Made by a program: the position numbers and the translations under genes. From IMG/VR virus record IMGVR_UViG_3300027861_000080, positions 1 to 38,116 of that record: a stretch of DNA of 38,116 bases; one strand, 5' to 3'. Origin of the DNA: a virus. Shown here piece by piece: positions 31,825-37,785 of this stretch (the stretch's first letter is position 1; the number at the start of each line of letters is the position of its first letter). The notes under the pieces were generated by a model. That model saw only the letters and a list, made by a program, of their open reading frames with translations. It ran no database searches and was not told where the DNA came from.

Positions 31825-32741
31825 AAAAAGGCGACAAAGGAAACAAGGTAAAAAACCTACAAAGGAAATTGAACAAAATCATGTCCGTCGCGCTCGTCGT
31901 TGATGGACATTTCGGTCAGGACACACATCTGATTGTTCTCCGTTTTCAGGAAGTGAACAACCTGAAGATGGACGGAATTGTCGGACGTGTGACGATGTCC
32001 GCGATTAACAATCAATATTTGCAGATGATGGAATCGTCGAACCTGATGACGTTCGGAAAGAATCGTTTTGTTGTCTTCGTCGATGCCGGTCACGGTGGAA
32101 TAGATGACTCCGGTCGTTATACGACATCAGGAAAACGAGCATATCACGACGGAGTTGATTTGCACGATAACGGCAATTATTACGAAGGACATGAAAACAG
32201 GATCATCGCGGAACAGTTCATTCAGGAATTGACATCTGAAGGAATTCAGTCCGTCCGCGTTTATCATCCGTATGTTGACACGTCTCTGTCTGTCCGGACT
32301 CGATTGGTGAATGATTATCTGAATCGCGATTATTTTGGCTATTTAATAAGCTTTCATTCGAACGCAATCAGTTCGTCCAATAGTCCGGACAAACTCGAAC
32401 AGACGCGCGGATTTTGTGTCTACACGACGAAAGGCGACACACTTTCCGATAAGATTGCAGAGATACATTTCAAAAACGTGTTTGACAATTTCACCGATTG
32501 GAATCTCAGGACACAACGGTCTGATGATTCAGATTCAGATTTCGAAGCGAATTTCCAAGTTCTGAGACAGACGGACACAGAACAGAATTCCGGTCGATTC
32601 GGTGCAATTCTCGAAGAGTTCGGATTTCACACATCGAAAAAAGACACGGAGTTCATAATTGCGAACCGTGACAAACGTGTGAAGTGTGCCGTCCTGACTG
32701 CGAAAAAAGTCAGAGAAATGATGAAAAAAACACAAAAGTGA
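31821..32741 (+). CDS. N-acetylmuramoyl-L-alanine amidase with N-terminal wall-binding domain
   Basis: The product is 306 residues. Residues 1-68 are a peptidoglycan-binding (PG_binding_1) domain: KKGDKGNKVKNLQRKLN, VVDGHFGQDTHLIVLRFQ and MDGIVGRVT. The catalytic Amidase_3 domain has zinc ligands His91 (DAGHGG), Glu122 or Glu125 (YEGHEN) and His179 (SFHSNA), with the catalytic Glu265/266 in ILEEFGF. It cuts the bond between the sugar backbone and the peptide. No signal peptide is visible, so it needs a holin; it is the best endolysin candidate. Confidence 0.93.
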   Translation: MKKGDKGNKVKNLQRKLNKIMSVALVVDGHFGQDTHLIVLRFQEVNNLKMDGIVGRVTMSAINNQYLQMMESSNLMTFGKNRFVVFVDAGHGGIDDSGRYTTSGKRAYHDGVDLHDNGNYYEGHENRIIAEQFIQELTSEGIQSVRVYHPYVDTSLSVRTRLVNDYLNRDYFGYLISFHSNAISSSNSPDKLEQTRGFCVYTTKGDTLSDKIAEIHFKNVFDNFTDWNLRTQRSDDSDSDFEANFQVLRQTDTEQNSGRFGAILEEFGFHTSKKDTEFIIANRDKRVKCAVLTAKKVREMMKKTQK

Positions 32742-32855
32742 ATGATTGAAAACAATTGGTTTTTCAATTCAAAATTGACAAAGTCAAAGACTGAACGCGG
32801 AATGACAAGATTCCTGAACAGTCAATTTTCAAACACTAAACTGAAATCGTTTTAA
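32742..32855 (+). CDS. Small basic peptide after the amidase
   Basis: This is a 37-residue peptide whose ATG directly touches the amidase stop. Composition is Asn-, Ser- and Lys-rich (FNSKLTKSKTERGMTRFLNS). No membrane segment, so it is not a spanin. Its exact junction suggests translational coupling; otherwise support is weak. Confidence 0.35.
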   Translation: MIENNWFFNSKLTKSKTERGMTRFLNSQFSNTKLKSF

Positions 32856-32874
32856 CAATCACAACAACAACATC

Positions 32875-33096
32875 ATGAACAGAAACACAAAAAAACTACA
32901 AAAACAAATTTCAAAAAAATTAGCTGAATCCGATTCGTGGATTGTTCTCCGAACAGACAAAAACGGAAATTTTCATGTTCATTGTCCGGATTTCTCACAT
33001 TTGCATTTGATACCTTTGTTTCTTTATTCAAACGACGAAATCAAGAAACAAGTTTTTGAAACACTTGACGCACTTGACAAAACAACAACGACATGA
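32875..33096 (+). CDS. Unknown small protein
   Basis: The product is 73 residues. It follows a full ACAACAACAACATCATG leader. A basic N-terminus (RNTKKLQKQISKKLAESDSW) leads to a strand-like middle (FHVHCPDFSHLHLIPLF) with several His and one Cys, then a helix. A role in metal or nucleic-acid binding is possible. The stop overlaps the next start. Confidence 0.6.
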   Translation: MNRNTKKLQKQISKKLAESDSWIVLRTDKNGNFHVHCPDFSHLHLIPLFLYSNDEIKKQVFETLDALDKTTTT

Positions 33097-33419
33097 AATC
33101 AGGTTCATCAGGAAAACCATTCACAAAATCCGGATTCGCATCAAACGGTTATGATGATTTTAAGATTTGGAGAGACGACATTTTCGACCGTGACAAGTTT
33201 ATCACCTACAAGAAACACAACGACGTCCTGACGGCATTATGTCGCGACGGTTACGGTGTTGAGATTGACGCGGACGTGTTCATTGTCCGGTCTGTCGTTC
33301 GATGTCCTGAGACGCACAGATGTCGGACTGTCGTCGGTCGCGTTCGGATCACAGACGGATTTCTGAAGATGTCGACAGTCAGGAAGAAAGAAAGAATTTT
33401 GAAAACACTTAAAAAATAA
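33093..33419 (+). CDS. Unknown basic protein
   Basis: The product is 108 residues, basic overall, with YDDFKIWRDDIFDRDKFITY near residue 20 and a Cys/Arg-rich middle (VVRCPETHRCRTVVGRVRI). The end is very basic (TVRKKERILKTLKK). It may bind nucleic acid. Codon use is typical for the phage. No family is recognised. Confidence 0.6.
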   Translation: MKSGSSGKPFTKSGFASNGYDDFKIWRDDIFDRDKFITYKKHNDVLTALCRDGYGVEIDADVFIVRSVVRCPETHRCRTVVGRVRITDGFLKMSTVRKKERILKTLKK

Positions 33420-33423
33420 CAAC

Positions 33424-33639
33424 ATGATTATTCAGTTAACAGAAGACGAAGCATTGACAATTGCGGACTTCCTTGTCAAGTCCATCGGAGCAATCAAGAC
33501 ACGACCGAAGACTCCGGAAGTCGGTCAATTCCTCGACGCGTCTCATGAGTTCATTGTTCAGACTTGGACGCAGTCGTCTGACGAGTTCAAACAGATAATA
33601 ATTGAAGAACAACAGAAGAAATTGAAAGATATTGAATAA
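33424..33639 (+). CDS. Unknown small acidic protein
   Basis: The product is 71 residues, mainly helical, acidic, with LTEDEALTIADFLVKSIGAI at its start and FKQIIIEEQQKKLKDIE at its end. It starts after a short AACAACATG leader. It is the last gene before the structured intergenic region at 33640-33812. Confidence 0.6.
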   Translation: MIIQLTEDEALTIADFLVKSIGAIKTRPKTPEVGQFLDASHEFIVQTWTQSSDEFKQIIIEEQQKKLKDIE

Positions 33640-33654
33640 TTTTTTGTATATTTG
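33622..33654 (+). promoter_or_regulatory. Promoter candidate ahead of the structured region
   Basis: TATATTTG (33647-33654) matches the -7 consensus exactly; TTG at 33622-33624 lies 22 bases upstream, two more than in the better promoters. It overlaps the end of the preceding gene. Transcription would begin near 33661 and run into the long hairpin at 33725-33796. Confidence 0.55.
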
Positions 33655-33724
33655 TCAGGACGGACGGATTCGAACACGTGCGTCGAAGTTGAGCAAAAAA
33701 AGACATTATTAAATATTTGTAGCG

Positions 33725-33799
33725 AAAGCCACAAAAAGGAAACAGTCGTGTTTTTAATGTCAACACGTTCGAAACTGTTATCCTTTTTGTGGCTTTTTT
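33725..33799 (+). ncRNA. Strong long hairpin with T run: terminator, small RNA or leader attenuator
   Basis: AAAGCCACAAAAAGGA (33725-33740) pairs perfectly with TCCTTTTTGTGGCTTT (33781-33796). Stacked inside are AACAGT/ACTGTT (33741-33746 with 33774-33779) and CGTGTT/AACACG (33747-33752 with 33762-33767), with a one-base and a six-base (TTCGAA) bulge. Twenty-eight pairs in 72 bases is far more than a simple terminator needs. A T run closes it. With the promoter candidate at 33622, a transcript of about 140 bases is possible. It ends 14 bases before the initiator gene, whose expression it may control. Confidence 0.6.
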
Positions 33800-33812
33800 A
33801 ATTTATAATATT

Positions 33813-34688
33813 ATGAAAAGAGATTTTAAAGGAATTTGGATTCCGGCACAAATTTGGCTAAATAAAGACCTTAATTTGATTGAAAAGTGTTTCCTCGTTG
33901 AGATTGATTCACTTGATAATTCAGACGGTTGTTTCGCGTCAAACGGATATTTCGCGGAGTTCTTCGGAGTATCAAAATCAAGATGTTCGCAGATAATAAA
34001 AAGCATTGAATCCAAAAAACTGATATCAATACAATATCATTACGAAGGTAAACAGATTATTAAACGGGTATTAAGAATATTAAAGGGGGGTATTAAATTT
34101 TCTAAAGGGGGGTATTTAGAAAATGCGGAAGATAATAATACAAAAGTTAATAATACATTATTAATAAATAATAAAAAAACTATAAAAAGAAATTCAGATT
34201 CTGATTCTGTTCCTGTCTCCTGTTCTGATTCTGCTCCATTAAAAACCGAACAGAAAAAAGAGAAAGAAAAAATTCCGCAAAAAAGAAAGAAGTTTTCAGT
34301 ACATGATTGTAAATTTCCGGAAGTGTTCGAAAACAATCCAATCCTGAAACAGACCTTTCTCGACTTTGCCGAAATGCGGACGCAGATGAAAAAAGGATAT
34401 AAGACGAAGAAAGGAACAGAGACAAAACTGAATTCACTCGCGAAGGATTGCGTCAGGTACGGAATCGAGAACGTCATCGGTGCAATCGCGTTCAGTTTAG
34501 AATCTGAATATTTAGGTATATTTACACACGACTATTGTAAAAAACAACAAAAACAACAAAATGAAAAACGAAATTACAACAACAACACACAACAGAACAC
34601 CGGAATACATGAAGATTTTGCGAGACGTGTCCAACGAGACCTTGCTGAAGAACTCCGAACTATCCGAAATAATAAGATGCAAAAATAA
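33813..34688 (+). CDS. Replication initiator, lambda O-like (winged helix)
   Basis: The product is 291 residues. Residues 1-90 form a winged-helix domain of the HTH_36/phage replication type: WIPAQIWLNKDLNLIEKCFL, SNGYFAEFFGVSKSRCSQII (recognition helix) and the wing ISIQYHYEGKQIIK. A low-complexity linker follows (about 95-150), encoded by iteron-like repeats and an AT-rich stretch, then a helical C-terminal domain (about 160-285), the probable partner-binding part. The start at 33813 is chosen over 33789, which is inside the hairpin T run. It overlaps the next gene by 128 bases. Confidence 0.75.
   Translation: MKRDFKGIWIPAQIWLNKDLNLIEKCFLVEIDSLDNSDGCFASNGYFAEFFGVSKSRCSQIIKSIESKKLISIQYHYEGKQIIKRVLRILKGGIKFSKGGYLENAEDNNTKVNNTLLINNKKTIKRNSDSDSVPVSCSDSAPLKTEQKKEKEKIPQKRKKFSVHDCKFPEVFENNPILKQTFLDFAEMRTQMKKGYKTKKGTETKLNSLAKDCVRYGIENVIGAIAFSLESEYLGIFTHDYCKKQQKQQNEKRNYNNNTQQNTGIHEDFARRVQRDLAEELRTIRNNKMQK
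34061..34190. other. Candidate replication origin inside the initiator gene
   Basis: Two exact copies of TAAAGGGGGGTATT start at 34081 and 34103, with a shorter variant TAAACGGGTATT at 34061: spacings of 20 and 22 bases, about two helical turns. A stretch of almost only A and T follows at 34130-34190. Iterons followed by an AT-rich unwinding element inside the initiator gene, in the linker between its two domains, is the lambda ori plan. Runs of six G are very unusual in this genome. Confidence 0.65.
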
Positions 34689-35445
34689 TTCCATCAGGAA
34701 GGAATTGCAATCTGAAGATTCTGAACGGATCGCAATCTGTCGCGCTCACGTCAAACAGATGATTCACACCGTCGTCGTTCTGTATACGTCCGCAAATTTC
34801 GACAAACAAGACAAGACAACGACAAACATCCTGATGACTGAATCCGCGAATTTCGTCCTGAAGAACTATCCGATGTTCAATCCGTCAGAAATCAAAACGG
34901 CATTCGAATTCGCGGCATCACATAAAACGAATGCAGACATTTCGACATATTACGGCAAATTTACAATTCAAATGCTCGGTGACGTCCTGAATGCCTATTT
35001 CAGATTAAGACAGAACGCAATCGCACGAATCGACAAGAAAGTCGAAATTGAACACAACCGACAAAGGAAAGCAGACGCAGACGAAAAGAACAGACAAGCA
35101 ATTCAGGACGTCGTCGATTTATATGGAGCATTGAAAACCGAATATCAGAACACCGGAGAGTTCGACGAACAGAAAGTGAAATCATTTCAGGGAAAGATTT
35201 TAGTCGATGCCGGACTGATAACATTCTCACGCAATGAGAAAGTCGAGATATACAACGAAGCAAAGGAAACCGTCACGAAGCAAATCAGAACAGGAGTTCA
35301 GGACATGACATTGAAGTCGACAGAAAGAAGGACATTAAAATCAATGCTGACCGACATCGTGAACGGAGACGAAAAGGACGATTTTAAATCTCGCGTCAAT
35401 TCTCAGTATTCAATTTTATTAATCAAAAAATCAATCATCGCATGA
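34561..35445 (+). CDS. Helicase-loader candidate (lambda P-like position)
   Basis: This is a 294-residue, mainly helical protein. It starts within the last 128 bases of the initiator gene, in another frame, after an AAACAACAAAAACAACAAA leader. Central parts: VLKNYPMFNPSEIKTAFEFA and ISTYYGKFTIQMLGDVLNAYFRLRQ, then a long charged helix (NRQRKADADEKNRQAIQDVV). No Walker motif, so it is not a DnaC-type ATPase. Its place directly after the O-like gene suggests a partner that brings host helicase to the origin, but that is inference. Confidence 0.5.
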   Translation: MKNEITTTTHNRTPEYMKILRDVSNETLLKNSELSEIIRCKNNSIRKELQSEDSERIAICRAHVKQMIHTVVVLYTSANFDKQDKTTTNILMTESANFVLKNYPMFNPSEIKTAFEFAASHKTNADISTYYGKFTIQMLGDVLNAYFRLRQNAIARIDKKVEIEHNRQRKADADEKNRQAIQDVVDLYGALKTEYQNTGEFDEQKVKSFQGKILVDAGLITFSRNEKVEIYNEAKETVTKQIRTGVQDMTLKSTERRTLKSMLTDIVNGDEKDDFKSRVNSQYSILLIKKSIIA

Positions 35446-35891
35446 TATTCGAAACACAGACAGACATCGACAGAGAGGACGCGACCGTTCTCCGATTCGT
35501 CCATCACATGACCGACCAATATAATCAATTCGAAAATTGCACGTTCGTCAAACTCGGACGTTTCGAACTTGACTATCTGATACAACTCCGGAACGGTAAA
35601 CGAATCACAATCGAAGTGAAAGGAGTGAACGGTCATTCTGTCGATTCAAATCATGTTCCGGTCGTGTCGGTCATGAAAGTCGAGAAAATGCAAAAATCAG
35701 TAAATCAGAACGGATTCAATGCGTCCTATATTCTGTTTGCATATCACGACGGCATCAGGTTCGAAGAACTCCGCAACCTGAAAGGTCGGTTTTGTTGGTC
35801 AGGACGGAAGGAACCGAGAAACGGAAGTACTAACGACAGGGAGATGATTTTGATATTCGACACGACGGAGTTCAAAAAAATCACTTTTTGA
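35442..35891 (+). CDS. PD-(D/E)XK-family nuclease
   Basis: The product is 149 residues. Catalytic pattern: Asp44 in FELDYLIQL, then Glu58 and Lys60 in ITIEVKG, i.e. D-X13-E-X-K in strand context, typical of PD-(D/E)XK enzymes. A C-terminal part with CWSGRKEPRN may help DNA binding. It may process recombination intermediates or degrade host DNA. The start overlaps the preceding stop (ATGA). It ends the replication transcript before cassette B. Confidence 0.75.
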   Translation: MIFETQTDIDREDATVLRFVHHMTDQYNQFENCTFVKLGRFELDYLIQLRNGKRITIEVKGVNGHSVDSNHVPVVSVMKVEKMQKSVNQNGFNASYILFAYHDGIRFEELRNLKGRFCWSGRKEPRNGSTNDREMILIFDTTEFKKITF

Positions 35892-35907
35892 GCAAAAAAA
35901 CGACGTC

Positions 35908-35927
35908 AAATGTTAAGGAAATGTTAA
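35908..35927. repeat. Short tandem direct repeat upstream of cassette B
   Basis: AAATGTTAA occurs twice with start positions 11 bases apart (35908 and 35919), one helical turn. It lies 33 bases upstream of the operator of cassette B and could be a second regulator site. No such repeat stands before cassette A. Confidence 0.4.
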
Positions 35928-35959
35928 AAAGTAGCTGATTTTGATGTTTTTTTATCTTT

Positions 35960-36004
35960 ATTCGTGTGAAAGCTTGCACGAATGAGAAAGAAAAGTGATA
36001 TTTG
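35960..36004 (+). promoter_or_regulatory. Operator-promoter of cassette B
   Basis: Inverted repeat ATTCGTG (35960-35966), ten bases TGAAAGCTTG, CACGAAT (35977-35983). The TTG at 35974-35976 is the -33 box, followed by 20 bases and GATATTTG (35997-36004), one base off TAnnTTTG. Arms, spacing, the TGAAA..TTG spacer pattern and box positions equal those of cassette A. Confidence 0.8.
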
Positions 36005-36057
36005 AATTGTCAACAACGAAGTAATTAAATAATTTTTAATCAAACAACAACACCGAC

Positions 36058-36294
36058 ATGAAAACATTAACATTCAAATCAGCAATTCCAAGAAAAGACA
36101 GAAAATCAAATCAATATGTTTATGATATAATAACACTTTACAATGTAGAATTTATATCTGTTTCCGATGGGAAAGATTGGTTTTGCGAGAAAGGACAGGA
36201 TGTCAATTCATACAGAGGAACAACAACGAAAAACGGCAAAAAAATTGCTTATTGTATGCCGAAACAAGTCATCGAATTAAATACAATAAAATAA
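36058..36294 (+). CDS. Unknown small protein, cargo of cassette B
   Basis: The product is 78 residues, basic, with two Cys. Beta-rich middle (YVYDIITLYNVEFISVSDGK) and a loop-rich part (QDVNSYRGTTTKNGKKIAY). It is not detectably similar to the cargo of cassette A, apart from the start METL/MKTL. The leader has CAAACAACAACACCGACATG. It lies between its own operator-promoter and a GGAGGAC terminator. Function unknown. Confidence 0.68.
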   Translation: MKTLTFKSAIPRKDRKSNQYVYDIITLYNVEFISVSDGKDWFCEKGQDVNSYRGTTTKNGKKIAYCMPKQVIELNTIK

Positions 36295-36305
36295 ACCAAT
36301 CACAA

Positions 36306-36330
36306 GGAGGACGCGAGTCCTCCGATTTTT
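36306..36330 (+). terminator. GGAGGAC hairpin terminator of cassette B
   Basis: GGAGGAC pairs perfectly with GTCCTCC around the tetraloop GCGA, followed by GATTTTT. It begins 11 bases after the cargo stop and has the same core as the terminator of cassette A. Confidence 0.82.
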
Positions 36331-36349
36331 AACTTTCAACAACAACATC

Positions 36350-36562
36350 ATGATTTCATACATTCACAAAGGAAAGGAACACACCGGAAACGTTCACACC
36401 GGATTCAAAGATTTCTTATATTTTTACGACAGAAGTATAAAATTGTGGACAGTTTATCCTATCGACGCGGACGAATATCAAATTGATGTCGCGGAGTATT
36501 ATCAGAACAAACAACAAATTCAAGAACAATATAATTTCACATTTAAAACAACAACATCATGA
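36350..36562 (+). CDS. Unknown small protein
   Basis: The product is 70 residues, following a full CAACAACAACATCATG leader. The first half looks like a small beta barrel (MISYIHKGKEHTGNVHTGF, FLYFYDRSIKLWTVYPI), as in KTSC/SH3-like folds; the second is a helical tail rich in Gln and Asn. The stop overlaps the next start. No family is certain. Confidence 0.6.
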   Translation: MISYIHKGKEHTGNVHTGFKDFLYFYDRSIKLWTVYPIDADEYQIDVAEYYQNKQQIQEQYNFTFKTTTS

Positions 36563-36810
36563 AAATTATCAAAACAGAAACAGACACAGAATTCAAACCT
36601 TTCGCTTTAGTAATCGCAAAAGACGAATCAGATGCAGAAATATATGCACAGGAAAACGCGTATCTGATTGATGAATATTTCGAAGGAATGGAAACAGGAT
36701 CCGCGACAGAACTCGACAAATCAGATTTTCAAACCGAAATCGAGAACACGAATTCAATCCGTCCGTGGCGTATAAATAGCTTTAAAGTATTTCGCGTTCC
36801 ATTCAATTAA
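36559..36810 (+). CDS. Unknown small acidic protein
   Basis: The product is 83 residues, starting with an ATGA overlap and an ACAACAACATCATG leader that lies inside the preceding gene. Acidic middle (AKDESDAEIYAQENAYLIDE) and a basic end (NSIRPWRINSFKVFRVPFN). It ends before a strong terminator. Function unknown. Confidence 0.6.
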   Translation: MKIIKTETDTEFKPFALVIAKDESDAEIYAQENAYLIDEYFEGMETGSATELDKSDFQTEIENTNSIRPWRINSFKVFRVPFN

Positions 36811-36831
36811 TAACGACAGACAAATCAATCA

Positions 36832-36862
36832 GGCAATCATTCACGTGATTGTCTTTTTTTTT
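36832..36862 (+). terminator. Rho-independent terminator
   Basis: GGCAATCA pairs with TGATTGTC (one G-T) around TTCACG, followed by nine T. This is one of the clearest terminators of the window and ends the transcript from cassette B and the small genes after it. Confidence 0.88.
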
Positions 36863-36875
36863 GTATATTACACAC

Positions 36876-36968
36876 AAAGACGGGAATTCATTTATTTTCA
36901 TTTTATAAACTTAACAGTTAAAAATGTTTAGATGTGACTAAATCAGATATATCTCCCGTCTTTTTTTT
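36876..36968 (+). terminator. Long-loop inverted repeat with T run
   Basis: AAAGACGGGA (36876-36885) pairs perfectly with TCCCGTCTTT (36954-36963), and the T run continues for five more bases. The 68-base interior has no start in a useful frame. It stands immediately after another terminator, so the inner 68 bases may be a small RNA or a leader element for the gene at 36991. It resembles the element at 30214-30300 in plan. Confidence 0.55.
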
Positions 36969-36990
36969 CTGCTCCATTAAAAACAACAAC

Positions 36991-37185
36991 ATGAGACACG
37001 AAATCAAACCGTCCAAAATCAACAACACAAAACAACTGAATCCTGACAACGACGTCAGACTGTCCGCATTGAAACAACTCCGGAATGATAGGACTGCGAT
37101 AAATAGCGAATTAAGGAAGTTCTTAAGATTAGACAACGAAACACACGACAACATCATAAAGATGTCTAAAATCGGCAAAATATGA
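36991..37185 (+). CDS. Unknown small basic protein
   Basis: The product is 64 residues. The ATG at 36991 follows the AAACAACAAC leader and is preferred over 36934, which lies inside the long-loop hairpin. It is basic and helical (RLSALKQLRNDRTAINSELR). The stop overlaps the next start (ATGA). Confidence 0.58.
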   Translation: MRHEIKPSKINNTKQLNPDNDVRLSALKQLRNDRTAINSELRKFLRLDNETHDNIIKMSKIGKI

Positions 37186-37367
37186 CGAATGAAGAGATAA
37201 ACAACGGACTCGACGAAATGCAAAGGAAGATAAAACAACAATCTGAACGCATCGAACTATTGAACAACGCAATCGACGAATTCAAAAAACAATGTGACAA
37301 CATCGTCAAACTGACAAAATCAACACAGGACGAATTCAACGCGTCCGTTCCTGATGATGACCTATAG
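37182..37367 (+). CDS. Small coiled-coil protein
   Basis: The product is 61 residues with a clear heptad pattern through residues 6-45 (LDEMQRKIKQQSERIELLNN), then an acidic end (SVPDDDL). It is the last rightward gene and faces the leftward gene at 37438. Function unknown. Confidence 0.55.
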   Translation: MTNEEINNGLDEMQRKIKQQSERIELLNNAIDEFKKQCDNIVKLTKSTQDEFNASVPDDDL

Positions 37368-37376
37368 ACAAAAAAG

Positions 37377-37404
37377 AATCCGCGACAATCACGACGCGGA
37401 TTCA
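37377..37404 (-). terminator. Terminator of the leftward gene
   Basis: GAATCCGCG pairs perfectly with CGCGGATTC around a ten-base loop. Read leftward it is followed by six T; read rightward by five A. It stands 33 bases after the stop of the leftward gene and ten bases after the stop of the rightward one. It acts mainly leftward, though the hairpin could slow both. Confidence 0.82.
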
Positions 37405-37437
37405 AAAATCCCAAAACCACAAATAAATAGTTGAATG

Positions 37438-37785
37438 CTATTTCTTTCCTTGAATGTAAAAGTCAATTGTGTCTCCAATCTCGATAATAAGATAAAAAAT
37501 CCTTTCGACAAATTCCTCGGTGACGTCGTCCTTCAGGTTCATGTTTGACTTAATCAACAGATTCAACTCCTGTTTTTCTGAATCGTCCAAGTCTTCGAAT
37601 TCCTTTCCTACCTCTTGATAGTTCATAATAATCGGAACGGCATCAAACACGTTGTTCAGAAAACGCAACGCAATCCATCCGGTGATTTTTTTTCCTTTCT
37701 TACGTTCGACGACTGACTCGATTTCATTAATCAATTCAGTATGCCACAACACAACCTTTTTTAAGTTCTCAATTCCCTTTTTCAT
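37438..37785 (-). CDS. Unknown protein, single leftward gene
   Basis: The product is 115 residues. It is helical, with a basic first third (ENLKKVVLW, ERKKGKKITGWIALRFLNN) and an acidic middle (GKEFEDLDDSEKQELN). The end is hydrophobic (ERIFYLIIEIGDTIDFYIQG), perhaps an amphipathic helix. It has its own terminator and is divergent to the late operon; single divergent genes at this place often regulate the operon, but no DNA-binding motif is visible. Its 5' part is repeated at 1-144. Confidence 0.7.
   Translation of the reverse strand: MKKGIENLKKVVLWHTELINEIESVVERKKGKKITGWIALRFLNNVFDAVPIIMNYQEVGKEFEDLDDSEKQELNLLIKSNMNLKDDVTEEFVERIFYLIIEIGDTIDFYIQGKK

Noticed and set aside
33664-33690. tRNA-like 3' end (GTTCGAATCC on the reverse strand)
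   Set aside because: The T-loop-like string is present, but the flanking bases do not form a T stem, and no acceptor, D or anticodon arm can be drawn. No integrase exists that would make it an attachment site.
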